From Enterobacteriaceae bacterium B14 (GTDB lineage Bacteria; Pseudomonadota; Gammaproteobacteria; Enterobacterales; Enterobacteriaceae), in contig DF158882.1 of the NCBI GenBank assembly GCA_000307305.1, forward strand, positions 1,218,563 through 1,282,562: a stretch of 64,000 bases of DNA, given 5' to 3'. Numbering within the stretch: the stretch's first letter is position 1; the number at the start of each line of letters is the position of its first letter. The position numbers and the translations under genes were made by a program. Shown here piece by piece: positions 55,891 to 64,000 of the stretch. Below the pieces are notes generated by a model. It saw only the letters and a list, made by a program, of their open reading frames with translations, was not told where the DNA came from and ran no database searches.

Positions 55891-56673
55891 TTACTTGCCT
55901 GCGTTATCAATTGCCTGCTGCAGTTGTTCTGCACTCACAAAGCCAGGTAATACCGTGATGTTGTCTGCTGTAGCCCCTTTCATTGGCATAATAATGAAAG
56001 CTGGAGTCCCTTGCAGACCTAACGAACCGCCTAACGCCATATTTTTTGCTATCCACTCGCCGCCCGCTTTACTACTTTTAGCCATAGGCTGGGCACCCGC
56101 CGCTTTCACTTGAGCATCAATATCAGCCTTGGTTAATTTCCCCTCATTCTTTCCAGTGCCATAAATACCATTGTGGTACTTCATGTACCCTTCGCTCCCT
56201 TTTTCTTGGTAAACCAGATAGCCAGCCTCTGCTGCAGACCGCGATGCAGGCCAGCGTGAAGCGAAGATAGGAAACTCTTTAAAGATAAAACGGACTTTAG
56301 GGTTACTCTTCATGACTTGCTCGACAACCGGTGCTGCATGGCTACAGTAGATACACTGGTAATCAAAAAACTCTATCATCGCCACTTTAGCATCCGCAGG
56401 GCCTGCCGCTGGTGTCTCTTTATCATTCAGAAGCTCATTTTGTTTTTCTAATACATTGCTACTGAACTGCTTCTGTTGCTCTTCTTGCTGGCGAGCCTCC
56501 AGCTTTTTGCTCACTTCAATCAATACCTCGGGATGAGCAATCAGGTAATCCGCAGCAATTTTACCAATCTCTTTCTCTTGTTCAGGTGTAAAGGTTGTTG
56601 CGGCATGAGCAACAAAACCCAACATCAGAGAAGCCGCAACGGCGGCTGAAACGATATTTTTCACTAATTTCAT
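55891..56673 (-). CDS. DsbA-family periplasmic thiol oxidoreductase (ScsC/Com1-like)
   Basis: 260 residues. Signal peptide (MKLVKNIVSAAVAASLMLGFVAHA), an N-terminal helical stretch of about 70 residues rich in Glu and Gln (a possible oligomerisation arm, as in ScsC), then a thioredoxin-fold domain with CIYC in FFDYQCIYCSH and the cis-Pro loop GTPAFIIMP. It probably oxidises or isomerises disulfides in the periplasm. ATG 8 bases after AGGA. No DsbB- or ScsB-like partner is adjacent. Confidence 0.9.
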   Translation of the reverse strand: MKLVKNIVSAAVAASLMLGFVAHAATTFTPEQEKEIGKIAADYLIAHPEVLIEVSKKLEARQQEEQQKQFSSNVLEKQNELLNDKETPAAGPADAKVAMIEFFDYQCIYCSHAAPVVEQVMKSNPKVRFIFKEFPIFASRWPASRSAAEAGYLVYQEKGSEGYMKYHNGIYGTGKNEGKLTKADIDAQVKAAGAQPMAKSSKAGGEWIAKNMALGGSLGLQGTPAFIIMPMKGATADNITVLPGFVSAEQLQQAIDNAGK

Positions 56674-56909
56674 CAAAAGGATCCTAATTGAATGTGGTCA
56701 AAAATTAATTAAGCGAAAAGAATGGGTGTATTTACATTAAGCTATCTTTCTATTTTCGCTACTCAGAAATCTGACAAGTGCCCTCAGAGAATGTTCCGAT
56801 GTTGTACTCATTCAACCTATTTTTCAGACTAGACCCTAGAATATGGCGTTGTATTGCCGGTTAATTCAACCTATCTTTTTAACCTCTCCAGACTGATATG
56901 GGATATCGC

Positions 56910-57608
56910 ATGAAAACGATCGGAATGCTTGGCGGTATGAGTTGGGAATCAACGGTTCCTTACTACCAGATTATAAATCGCTATATACAACAGCAACTTG
57001 GTGGTCTGCATTCAGCCAGAATCGTACTCCACAGCGTTAATTTTGCCGAAGTTGAACAATTACAGCATACGGGGCAATGGGATAAAGCGGGGGATCTCCT
57101 TGCAGAAGCCGCCGTTGGGCTGGAACATGCCGGTGCTGATTTCCTCATTATATGTACCAATACCATGCATAAAGTGGCACACCAGATACAAGAACGCCTG
57201 ACAATTCCCCTTTTGCATATTGCAGACCCTACTGCTCAGGCTCTGGTCGAGGCCGGATTTAAACGTGTTGCACTGCTCGGTACTGCATTTACTATGGAGC
57301 AAAATTTTTATAAACAGCGCCTAGTGGAACAGTATGGATTAGAGGTGATGATCCCCGATGAGAGACAGCGTAAGCAGGTACACCAAATTATTTACGATGA
57401 GCTGTGCCAAGGGAAAATTAATGAGGATTCACGCCGAACCTATGTCCAAATAGCAGAATCACTGGCTGAACAAGGTGCAGAGGCAATTATTCTAGGCTGC
57501 ACAGAAATATCGCTGCTGTTAACACCTGAATACACCTCTATTCCGTTGTTTGATACGACCCGTTTACATGCAGAGGCAGCTGCGGTTAACGCCTTGCAAG
57601 ATAAGTAA
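56910..57608 (+). CDS. Aspartate/glutamate racemase family protein
   Basis: 232 residues, similar in size to E. coli YgeA. Two Cys residues act as acid and base in this cofactor-free family; they are seen in IICTNTMHK (near 83) and ILGCTEISLL (near 193). The opening IGMLGGMSWEST is typical. It probably interconverts L- and D-aspartate or related amino acids. The inner ATG (after GGGATATCGC) gives the family N-terminus MKTIGMLGGMS. Convergent with the decarboxylase gene. Confidence 0.9.
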   Translation: MKTIGMLGGMSWESTVPYYQIINRYIQQQLGGLHSARIVLHSVNFAEVEQLQHTGQWDKAGDLLAEAAVGLEHAGADFLIICTNTMHKVAHQIQERLTIPLLHIADPTAQALVEAGFKRVALLGTAFTMEQNFYKQRLVEQYGLEVMIPDERQRKQVHQIIYDELCQGKINEDSRRTYVQIAESLAEQGAEAIILGCTEISLLLTPEYTSIPLFDTTRLHAEAAAVNALQDK

Positions 57609-57708
57609 TACATAGCAGAGAGCAGACCAAGATGATGATGGTCTGCCCTATTCTCTTTATCTTTTATAGTGAACATGTGTCATTGCTCTTAGGAGCAACA
57701 ATCGCCCG

Positions 57709-59361
57709 CTATTCACCACTTCTTTCCTTCAAGCTTGCGCATATTGATGCAAGAAGCCTCGGTATATCTTGTTTTGGCAACATAGCCTCAATAAACACAA
57801 GTGTTTCCGACGTATTCGATAATGCCAGAGCAGAAACCAGTGCTTGAGGAGAGGAAACCTGCACGGATAGAGAAGGCAAATTAAGCCCTAAAGCTTTGGG
57901 TAATTTTGTCCAATCCCAGTGGGCAATATCGTTATACCTCGCATCTGGGCCATGAATAGCGCGTTCAACGGTATAGCCGCCATTATTAAGCAGAATGATA
58001 ATAGGCTTTAGGCCATCGCGTAGCATTGAGCCCATTTCCTGCACCGTTAGCTGTGCAGAACCATCACCGATTAATACAATCACTCGGCGCTCTGGTAATG
58101 CTGTTTGCACCCCAAAAGCAGCCGGTAGTGTATACCCTATCGATCCCCAAAGTGACTGCGTTAAAAATATTGCCCCTCTGGGGAGACGCAGATCCGTCCC
58201 ACCAAAACTTGATGTACCTTGATCGGCAATAATGACATCATCTGGTTGGATATAGTGTTGAATATGGTGCCAAAAAGAGGGCTGATCTAGTATTTCCTCT
58301 TGCCCACTTTCCAGAGTGATACGGCTTGGCTCTGCCACCTTCCAACCTTTGCCATACTCATTGACTAGGTCAGTAAGCCCCTGTATCGCCTTTATCATGG
58401 GTATTTGAGTGTAAACAACATGCCCAATTCTGGCTTCAAACGGTTGAACATCAATACGTCTTTCTGTTTCCAGATAATGTGTAAAGCCACAGGTTGAAGT
58501 ATCTGTTAAACGTACCCCTAAGGTTAAGATGACATCCGCTGACTCTATCGCAAACTTTGTTCCAGTCTCGCTTCCTCCTCCAGAATAGGTTCCTACAAAC
58601 TGTGGGTGACTTTCATCGAGTACCCCTTTCCCTAAAACTAGTGTGGCATGGGGTAAATAACCACAGTTTGCGAGTTTCTGAATCTCCTCTTTCGCGCTGA
58701 ATCTATCCACTAAGAAATCAGCCAGCAAAGAGACACTTTTAGCCTCGCTCAACAATGCTCTGGCTGAGGAAAGAAAACTGGCCAGAGATTCCGGAGAGTA
58801 TGGTGCTTCAGGAACCAATAGAGGTGCGGAAGGTTGAGAGACTGGCATAACAGCCACATCACTGGGCAGATTGATATAGACGGGCCTACGGTGATAGAGC
58901 GCAGCTGCCAATACGCGGTCAATTTCCATCGGCGCATTGTGTAGGGTCAAGTGAGCCTGAGCGACGGTTATCTCTTGATACATACGAGAGAAGTGCCCAA
59001 AGTCACCATCCCCTAACGAGTGATGCACCAGTTCTCCATTTTTTTGAATCAGCGTTGTTGGCGTACCAACAATGTGAATCACAGGTAAATATTCCGCATA
59101 GCTGCCTGCAATGCCGTTAGCTGCGCTAAGTTCACCCACACCATAAGTGGTAAGTAAAGCCCCCGCAGGCTGGCAACGAGCGTAACCATCTGCGGCATAG
59201 GCAGCATTGAGTTCATTCGCGCAACCTACCCATGTTATTTCTTGGTGCTCAATGACATGTTCGAGAAACAGAAGATTGTAATCGCCTGGTACACCAAAAA
59301 GGTGTCTGATGCCTATCTGTGCAAGTCTCTCTAACAAATAATGCGTAACGGTGTAGTGCAT
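57709..59361 (-). CDS. ThDP-dependent 2-keto acid decarboxylase (indolepyruvate/pyruvate decarboxylase type)
   Basis: 550 residues with three ThDP-enzyme domains. Catalytic Glu50 lies in CANELNAAYAADGYA, the paired His in GELVHHSLGDGDF, and the cofactor motif runs from GDGSAQLTVQEMG to LNNGGYTVE. Length and these motifs match enterobacterial indole-3-pyruvate decarboxylase (IpdC), which leads to indole-3-acetate, and also pyruvate decarboxylase that makes acetaldehyde; sequence inspection cannot decide. AAGGGAA lies about 10 bases before the ATG. Single gene. Confidence 0.9.
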   Translation of the reverse strand: MHYTVTHYLLERLAQIGIRHLFGVPGDYNLLFLEHVIEHQEITWVGCANELNAAYAADGYARCQPAGALLTTYGVGELSAANGIAGSYAEYLPVIHIVGTPTTLIQKNGELVHHSLGDGDFGHFSRMYQEITVAQAHLTLHNAPMEIDRVLAAALYHRRPVYINLPSDVAVMPVSQPSAPLLVPEAPYSPESLASFLSSARALLSEAKSVSLLADFLVDRFSAKEEIQKLANCGYLPHATLVLGKGVLDESHPQFVGTYSGGGSETGTKFAIESADVILTLGVRLTDTSTCGFTHYLETERRIDVQPFEARIGHVVYTQIPMIKAIQGLTDLVNEYGKGWKVAEPSRITLESGQEEILDQPSFWHHIQHYIQPDDVIIADQGTSSFGGTDLRLPRGAIFLTQSLWGSIGYTLPAAFGVQTALPERRVIVLIGDGSAQLTVQEMGSMLRDGLKPIIILLNNGGYTVERAIHGPDARYNDIAHWDWTKLPKALGLNLPSLSVQVSSPQALVSALALSNTSETLVFIEAMLPKQDIPRLLASICASLKERSGE

Positions 59362-59690
59362 GATTGATATTCCCTTGAATTTTAGACGGTCAAGTCATCG
59401 AATTAAGTATAGGAAACCAACGCACTCGTACTGAACTGTGGCAAAAAACATCGCAGCCTAGATATAAACTAATGTTTACACCCACCGAACTATAATGATG
59501 GCATGTTTAACCCCCTGTATCACATCATCATCAATGCCAAAACCGCACAAAAGCCTTAAAAAACAATCATTCATTTGATGTAACAATCTGTCAGTGATAG
59601 TAAAACCGCATGTCTATGTCTCGATAGTTGCTTTCTTTCGTTCTATACATATAGACAAGAAGATTTCCGCTACCTACTCAGGATGCTTGA
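59362..59690. promoter_or_regulatory. Divergent region between the decarboxylase and DUF2502 genes
   Basis: 329 bases with no supported gene, containing both promoters. No clear operator was identified. Confidence 0.4.
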
Positions 59691-60071
59691 ATGCTTAAAC
59701 CCTTGCTATTTACGACCCTAATACTCTCTACACTTTCATTTGGCGCTATGGCCGAACCCCGAATCGGCATTGATATTGATGTCGCTCCCGGTGTATCAGT
59801 ACATATTGGCGATCGTGATAGTTATGGTAACTATTGGGATGGGCGCTATTGGAGGGAACCTCGTTGGTGGGGCCAGCACCACGGATACTACTTTGGCTAT
59901 CGCAATGAACATGGTAACTACTGGGATGGACGTAACTGGAGAGATGATAAGTGGTGGCATAAGCGCTATGGCAATAACAACTATTACCGTCACCATGATA
60001 GAGACAACCATTACCACGATAATCATCACCGCAATAAAAAGAATAAGCACAATCATCGACATGATGATTAA
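59691..60071 (+). CDS. DUF2502 (YpeC-like) periplasmic protein
   Basis: 126 residues. A signal peptide (MLKPLLFTTLILSTLSFGAMA) precedes a short segment with VSVHIGDRDSYGNYWDGRYW; the GNYWDGRxW unit occurs twice (about 46-56 and 75-84). The last 40 residues are rich in His, Asn, Asp and Lys and could bind metal ions. E. coli YpeC has the same signature and also lies close to mntH. Function unknown; a link to manganese is suggested only by context. Convergent with mntH. Confidence 0.85.
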   Translation: MLKPLLFTTLILSTLSFGAMAEPRIGIDIDVAPGVSVHIGDRDSYGNYWDGRYWREPRWWGQHHGYYFGYRNEHGNYWDGRNWRDDKWWHKRYGNNNYYRHHDRDNHYHDNHHRNKKNKHNHRHDD

Positions 60072-60085
60072 GTGCTAGAAAAAAA

Positions 60086-60110
60086 GCCCAGACGTTAATC
60101 TGGGCCTTTT
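60086..60110. terminator. Shared terminator between the DUF2502 gene and mntH
   Basis: Stem GCCCAGA/TCTGGGC with loop CGTTAA, flanked by A-run and T-run, so it can act in both directions between convergent genes. Confidence 0.8.
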
Positions 60111-60129
60111 AAAATTCGTTGATGATGCC

Positions 60130-61365
60130 TTATAAAATCATACTGAGGAGTAAATATAAATTCAGACTAATCACCAGAAATACAATAACTCGGCCCGCAG
60201 CCTGAACTAAACGCGTGTTTACCATATCCCCCATCAATCCTTTATCCCCTGTAAAAGCCAATAGTGGAACTAAGGCAAGAGCAATACCAAAACTCAGGAG
60301 CACTTGGCTAAGCACCAAAATGTGAGTGGCATCCATACCTGCGAGAATCACGATAAACGATGGCAACATTGTTACTACTCTGCGTACCCAAATAGGAATA
60401 TAGAAATGCACAAATCCTTGCATCACGACTTGTCCTGCCAGCGTTCCGACGACCGTTGAAGACAATCCTGCGGCAATAAGGCTTAAACCGAATATAGTTG
60501 CAGCGCTCTGCCCTAAAAGAGGTTGGAGAGTGAGATAGGCTTGATCGAGATCGGTAATACCAGTATGCCCGCTGTAGTGAAAGGCTGCGGCTGCCGTTGC
60601 CATCATTGCCAGATTAACAAAACCAGCGATCGCCATTGCTATACCTACGTCCCATTTAGTTGACGTATAACGCTCAGTCTTACTGGCTTTACCTTCAGTT
60701 TGGGTCAATGACGAGTGTAGATAGATAACGTGTGGCATGATTGTCGCCCCCAACACACCCGCTGCTAGAAAAACAGCATCGTTGTTAGGAAGATCGGGGA
60801 TTAACATTCCTTTACCTAAAGCAGCAAACTCAGGTTTAGAAAATATCAGTTCCACAATATATGCGGCGGCAACAAACAGAAGTAATCCGATAATCACCAG
60901 TTCTAGCGGTTTTTTCCCGTGTCTCTGAAGCATTAAGATAATGAAGGTCGCGACGCCAGTAAGAACTGCCCCCTCAAGTAAGGTGACCCCTAGCAAGAGT
61001 TTAAAACCTATCGCAGCACCGATAAATTCAGCCAAATCGGTCGCCATCGCGATGATTTCTGCCTGTACCCAATAAGCCCATACCGCAGGCCGAGGAAAGC
61101 GATCTCGGATATGTTCAGCTAAGTTTTTACCCGTTGCGATACCAAGCTTGGCAGAGAGCAACTGGATAAGCATGGCCATAAAATTAGCCCATACCACAAC
61201 CCATAGCAGCTTATAGCCATACGCAGAACCGGCTTGAATGTTCGTTGCGAAGTTACCGGGATCGATATAACCAATCGCGGCAATAAATGCAGGGCCCATC
61301 AAAGAAAGTTTTAGTTTTCTTGATACGGGGCGATTCGATGTATTTAACGTGCGCGAATTCAACAT
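60130..61365 (-). CDS. mntH: Manganese/proton symporter MntH (NRAMP)
   Basis: 411 residues with about eleven membrane segments. Metal-site motif [12 protein letters not shown] in helix 1 and the helix 6 motif [15 protein letters not shown] (Met and His) define NRAMP transporters, which import Mn(II), and Fe(II) to some extent, with protons. GGTGGA lies 5 bases before the ATG. A Fur box 55 bases upstream suggests iron control; a MntR palindrome was not seen. In E. coli mntH and ypeC are also close. Confidence 0.96.
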   Translation of the reverse strand: MLNSRTLNTSNRPVSRKLKLSLMGPAFIAAIGYIDPGNFATNIQAGSAYGYKLLWVVVWANFMAMLIQLLSAKLGIATGKNLAEHIRDRFPRPAVWAYWVQAEIIAMATDLAEFIGAAIGFKLLLGVTLLEGAVLTGVATFIILMLQRHGKKPLELVIIGLLLFVAAAYIVELIFSKPEFAALGKGMLIPDLPNNDAVFLAAGVLGATIMPHVIYLHSSLTQTEGKASKTERYTSTKWDVGIAMAIAGFVNLAMMATAAAAFHYSGHTGITDLDQAYLTLQPLLGQSAATIFGLSLIAAGLSSTVVGTLAGQVVMQGFVHFYIPIWVRRVVTMLPSFIVILAGMDATHILVLSQVLLSFGIALALVPLLAFTGDKGLMGDMVNTRLVQAAGRVIVFLVISLNLYLLLSMIL

Positions 61366-61420
61366 ATCGATCCACCCTTACTACAACACAACGACAAAGA
61401 GGATATTGTCATTGTAGACA

Positions 61421-61439
61421 AATGATAATGATTATCAAG
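61421..61439 (-). promoter_or_regulatory. Fur box upstream of mntH
   Basis: On the mntH strand the site reads CTTGATAATCATTATCATT, matching the 19-bp Fur consensus (GATAATGATAATCATTATC) through its central GATAATCATTATC. It lies 55-75 bases before the mntH start. Confidence 0.85.
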
Positions 61440-61717
61440 TGTATTTATAACAGAGAGTCTTTATTCTCTCTGCACCCATTGAAAAATCATTTTACCCAAT
61501 TAATTAACATAAAATACACAATTAATCTTTTTATTTATAAGTTACTGCATTTCATTTTCTTATTCTTTATTGATTACCGATTTATTAACTAAGAACTATC
61601 TATTTTCACTTATTTAATTCAGAAAATCATAAAAAATTTATGGCATATATCATTTTTGGCTCATGAATTAGTTTATTGTACTGAAAATCTATAAATTACT
61701 CTTTTGGGGATGATGAT
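61440..61717. promoter_or_regulatory. AT-rich divergent region before the dcuC-like gene
   Basis: Over 75 percent A and T by eye, with many TTTAT/TTAAT motifs; it holds the promoter of the transporter gene. No FNR palindrome was identified with confidence. Confidence 0.4.
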
Positions 61718-63241
61718 ATGTTGGAAGACTCTTATGCGATCAATTTATTGATCGGTGCCGCCATCGCAATAGCTGTAGCCTATTACATAGTAAAGGGTTA
61801 TTCGGCAACAGGCGTATTAATGGTTGGCGGCATTGCACTACTGCTTATTAGTATTAGCCTTGGTCGCCCGATTTTGGCCGAAGAAAAAACAACGGGCTTC
61901 TTATTGCTTGATATATTTGAATTTATGAAAGACCTGCTAAGCAATCGCGCTGCAGACCTTGGCATGATGATCATGATATTGTGCGGATTCGCAGCCTATA
62001 TGACCCATATCGGCGCTAACGATATGGTCGTAAAGCTGGCATCGCATCCACTAAAGTATATCAACTCACCTTATGTTCTGATGATTGCAGCCTATTTTCT
62101 AGCATGCTTGATGTCATTAGCCGTCTCTTCAGCCACGGGTTTGGGTGTGCTTTTGATGGCAACACTGTTTCCGATAATGGTGAATGTTGGGATCAGCCGA
62201 GGAGCCGCTACAGCAATCTGCGCCTCACCTGCAGCGATTATTCTGTCACCCACGTCTGGTGATGTGATAGTGGCAGCAGAAGCCGCTGGTATGGGGGGAA
62301 CGAAACTTATCGATTTCGCCTTTCGCACCACACTCCCTATCTCAATTATCGCCATACTGGCGATCGCCGTTGCTCACTTTTTCTGGCAGCGCTATTTAGA
62401 TAAGAAAGAGAATATTGTTAGTGAGAAATTGGATGTCTCGCAGATAACAACTAAGGTTCCTGGTTTCTACGCTATCCTGCCATTTTTACCGATCATCGGT
62501 GTGCTGGTTTTTTCAGGGAAAATAAAACTCCCATCTTTCATCAGTGCACTAATATCCCCCACTGCAACCATCAACAAAGATATATTAAATCAAGTAGGCC
62601 CAGACTACTTCATTCCAAATCTGAACATCATTACGATCCTTATTATCTGTATAACACTAACGGCAGTGATTGAATTTATTCGTTTATTCAAAGTTAAGCC
62701 TATCTTTGATAGCTTGGATGTAGCCTATAAAGCAATGGGGGACGCCTTCTTCTCTGTCGTCATGTTATTAGTTGCTGCTGGTATCTTTGCCAAGGGCTTA
62801 AGCACAATTGGTTTTATTTCTGGGCTCATCCACTTAGCCGAAACCTCCGGTGGCGGAGTTATTGTCATGATGCTGGTATTGGTGATTGTTACGATGCTAG
62901 CCGCAATCGCTACCGGTTCAGGTAATGCGCCATTTTATGCTTTTGTCGAGTTTATCCCTAAACTGGCAGACCAAATGGGCATCAACCCCGCCTATTTGGT
63001 GATACCAATGCTACAAGCTTCAAATCTTGGCCGCACAATGTCCCCTGTATCTGGCGTGATTGTCGCGACTGCAGGTATGGCAAAAATATCACCGCTTGAG
63101 ATTGTGAAACGTACATCTGTTCCTATGATCGTTGGGTTATTAGTAGTGATTATCGCATCACATATTATTGTCCCTGAATATACGCCAGAGCAGTTAGAAC
63201 AACAAAATTCAGCGCAGCAGGTTGCTCCAACGGCGCAATAA
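61718..63241 (+). CDS. dcuC: DcuC-type anaerobic C4-dicarboxylate transporter
   Basis: 507 residues, about 45 longer than E. coli DcuC (461), with 11-12 membrane segments. Family traits include YIVKGYSATGVLMVGGIALL, the SSATGLGVLLMATLFPIMVNVGISRGAA-type block, LSPTSGDVIVAAEAAG, and ATGSGNAPFYAFVEFIPKLA near the end with NLGRTMSPVSGV. DcuC acts mainly in succinate efflux under anaerobic conditions. The tail of 20 polar residues is unlike E. coli. The exact DcuC versus related YfcC/short-chain transporter assignment is moderately sure. Confidence 0.85.
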   Translation: MLEDSYAINLLIGAAIAIAVAYYIVKGYSATGVLMVGGIALLLISISLGRPILAEEKTTGFLLLDIFEFMKDLLSNRAADLGMMIMILCGFAAYMTHIGANDMVVKLASHPLKYINSPYVLMIAAYFLACLMSLAVSSATGLGVLLMATLFPIMVNVGISRGAATAICASPAAIILSPTSGDVIVAAEAAGMGGTKLIDFAFRTTLPISIIAILAIAVAHFFWQRYLDKKENIVSEKLDVSQITTKVPGFYAILPFLPIIGVLVFSGKIKLPSFISALISPTATINKDILNQVGPDYFIPNLNIITILIICITLTAVIEFIRLFKVKPIFDSLDVAYKAMGDAFFSVVMLLVAAGIFAKGLSTIGFISGLIHLAETSGGGVIVMMLVLVIVTMLAAIATGSGNAPFYAFVEFIPKLADQMGINPAYLVIPMLQASNLGRTMSPVSGVIVATAGMAKISPLEIVKRTSVPMIVGLLVVIIASHIIVPEYTPEQLEQQNSAQQVAPTAQ

Positions 63242-63367
63242 CGAACTTTTGTTTGGCTTAATTTAAAATAGTTATGTAGAGAATATATTTCTTATCTGCC
63301 ATTCCTGAAAACAGGGATAATAAGGCCGAAAAATACAGGGAAAAGTATTCTTTCCATTTGTTCATAA

Positions 63368-63397
63368 AAAAAGCCCATTGTTTATAATGGGCTTTTT
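63368..63397. terminator. Shared terminator between dcuC and the DUF2628 gene
   Basis: A 12-bp stem AAAAAGCCCATT/AATGGGCTTTTT with loop GTTTAT, flanked by A and T runs on both sides; it serves both convergent genes. Confidence 0.9.
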
Positions 63398-63421
63398 ATT
63401 CACGATTAATTTAGCGATAAG

Positions 63422-63829
63422 TTAAATTAACTTAATTCCTTCAAATGGATTCCAGTTATCACTGCCTTTTATTTCTTTCAAATAATAAGCGTAATTAGCT
63501 ATCATCGACCACATAAGTCCCATAGCGAGCCCAATACCGTAATAAGCACCTAGAGGAAGGTCAGCCCCAATGATTATTTCAACTATGCCAATAACCAAAC
63601 CAACACAAAAAAATCCTGCGATTAAAACCAAATTCTTTTTCCATAAGCCCAACACGAAAAAATAAATAAAGCCGAAAAAGAAAGCGATAATATTCATACC
63701 GATTAATACACGGAGAGCAGGTTTAGCTGCTTTTATAGCAGCTTTGTGTTCAGGGGTATCTGGCGCACCATTTTGCTCGAAAAAAGCGAAGCGTTCTTTC
63801 CATTTTGTTGAGTACTTCAATCCATCCAT
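63422..63829 (-). CDS. DUF2628 small membrane protein
   Basis: 135 residues. A cytoplasmic N-terminal part with the conserved YSTKWKERFAFFEQNGAP segment is followed by three hydrophobic segments (about 42-62, 66-86 and 94-115). DUF2628 proteins (such as E. coli YigF/YigG) have unknown functions. It is convergent with dcuC and shares its terminator. No clear operon partner inside the window. Confidence 0.85.
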   Translation of the reverse strand: MDGLKYSTKWKERFAFFEQNGAPDTPEHKAAIKAAKPALRVLIGMNIIAFFFGFIYFFVLGLWKKNLVLIAGFFCVGLVIGIVEIIIGADLPLGAYYGIGLAMGLMWSMIANYAYYLKEIKGSDNWNPFEGIKLI

Positions 63830-64000
63830 TATTTTCTATCCTTAGTTTCAAATATTCCATTAATTTCAAATAAAATCATATAATTAGATACCATCCAATC
63901 AGATGAGCTTACACTAAAAAATAAAATTACAAGCGTGTTTTTACTTAACAAAACAATCAGCAAAGACCATCTGCCCTCGCTCGCCTTAATACAAAAAGCC
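63830..64000. other. Window end, no gene seen
   Basis: AT-rich, probably the promoter of the DUF2628 gene. No reading frame can be supported before the window edge. Confidence 0.4.

Noticed and set aside
59796..60062. Long hydrophobic frame on the minus strand opposite the DUF2502 gene
   Set aside because: It is the complement of His/Asn/Asp codons (CAT, AAT, GAT read as ATG, ATT, ATC) and is a by-product of the composition.

Overview
The window is chromosomal DNA of a gammaproteobacterium of the order Enterobacterales. Most of it follows the gene order of the Escherichia coli 50-53 min region almost gene for gene (hxpA-yfbU-yfbV-ackA-pta, yfcD-yfcE, folX-yfcH, ubiX-purF-cvpA-dedD-folC-accD-dedA-truA-usg-pdxB, fabB-mnmC, yfcL-epmC-yfcA-mepA-aroC-prmB-smrB-sixA-fadJ-fadI-yfcZ-fadL-mlaA), with proteins clearly diverged from E. 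coli. The moderate GC content, the ccm operon next to mlaA and the mix of neighbours suggest a lineage outside the E. coli/Salmonella core, for example Budviciaceae or a relative. I infer this from gene content and cannot prove it from sequence alone.

Layout: 1-5.7 kb holds hxpA (cut by the window edge), yfbU, yfbV and the ackA-pta acetate pathway. 5.8-10.7 kb holds a tiny possible membrane protein, yfcD, yfcE, an exported tandem rhodanese, folX, yfcH and ubiX. 10.8-20.2 kb is a long leftward housekeeping series (purF to pdxB) with a perfect PurR box in front of cvpA-purF. 20.3-23.9 kb is an accessory block where E. coli has little between pdxB and fabB: a divergent AraC regulator/DMT exporter pair, a structured repeat, a manganese-type inorganic pyrophosphatase and a cupin. 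24-27.4 kb is fabB (with FabR- and FadR-like sites) and mnmC. 27.4-31.5 kb is a second accessory block: an orphan ABC transmembrane protein facing a TetR regulator over two palindromic operators, a Dabb protein, another TetR gene, and a cluster of the same structured repeat. 31.5-44.6 kb returns to the conserved order, ending in the fatty-acid genes fadJ-fadI and fadL, each with a FadR-like site, and mlaA. 44.7-51.7 kb is the complete ccmABCDE-F-G-H-I cytochrome c maturation operon. 52.0-53.3 kb is tRNA-Arg(CCT) followed by a 1.2 kb stretch that looks like the scar of an integrated element, carrying a two-gene cassette (a small DUF6973-like protein and a lipoprotein). 53.9-63.8 kb holds aqpZ, a yidB-like gene, a DsbA-family periplasmic protein, an aspartate/glutamate racemase, a ThDP-dependent 2-keto acid decarboxylase, a DUF2502 protein, mntH behind a Fur box, a DcuC-type transporter and a DUF2628 membrane protein.

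Most unusual signals: (1) a dispersed element of about 285 bp (one copy at 22.1-22.4 kb, a cluster at 30.9-31.46 kb) containing four hairpins, one with three compensatory base-pair changes between copies; (2) a strong strand-specific C-over-G bias that follows the orientation of these repeats and runs into the coding sequences on both sides; (3) the att-like scar beside tRNA-Arg with its toxin/immunity-sized gene pair; (4) the TetR/orphan ABC-transmembrane divergon with two near-identical 16-bp operators. Several translation starts were moved inward from the longest reading frame because Shine-Dalgarno position and family length support it. Members include usg, pdxB (GTG), prmB (TTG), mepA, fadJ, yfcZ, mlaA, ccmH and the lipoprotein gene (TTG).
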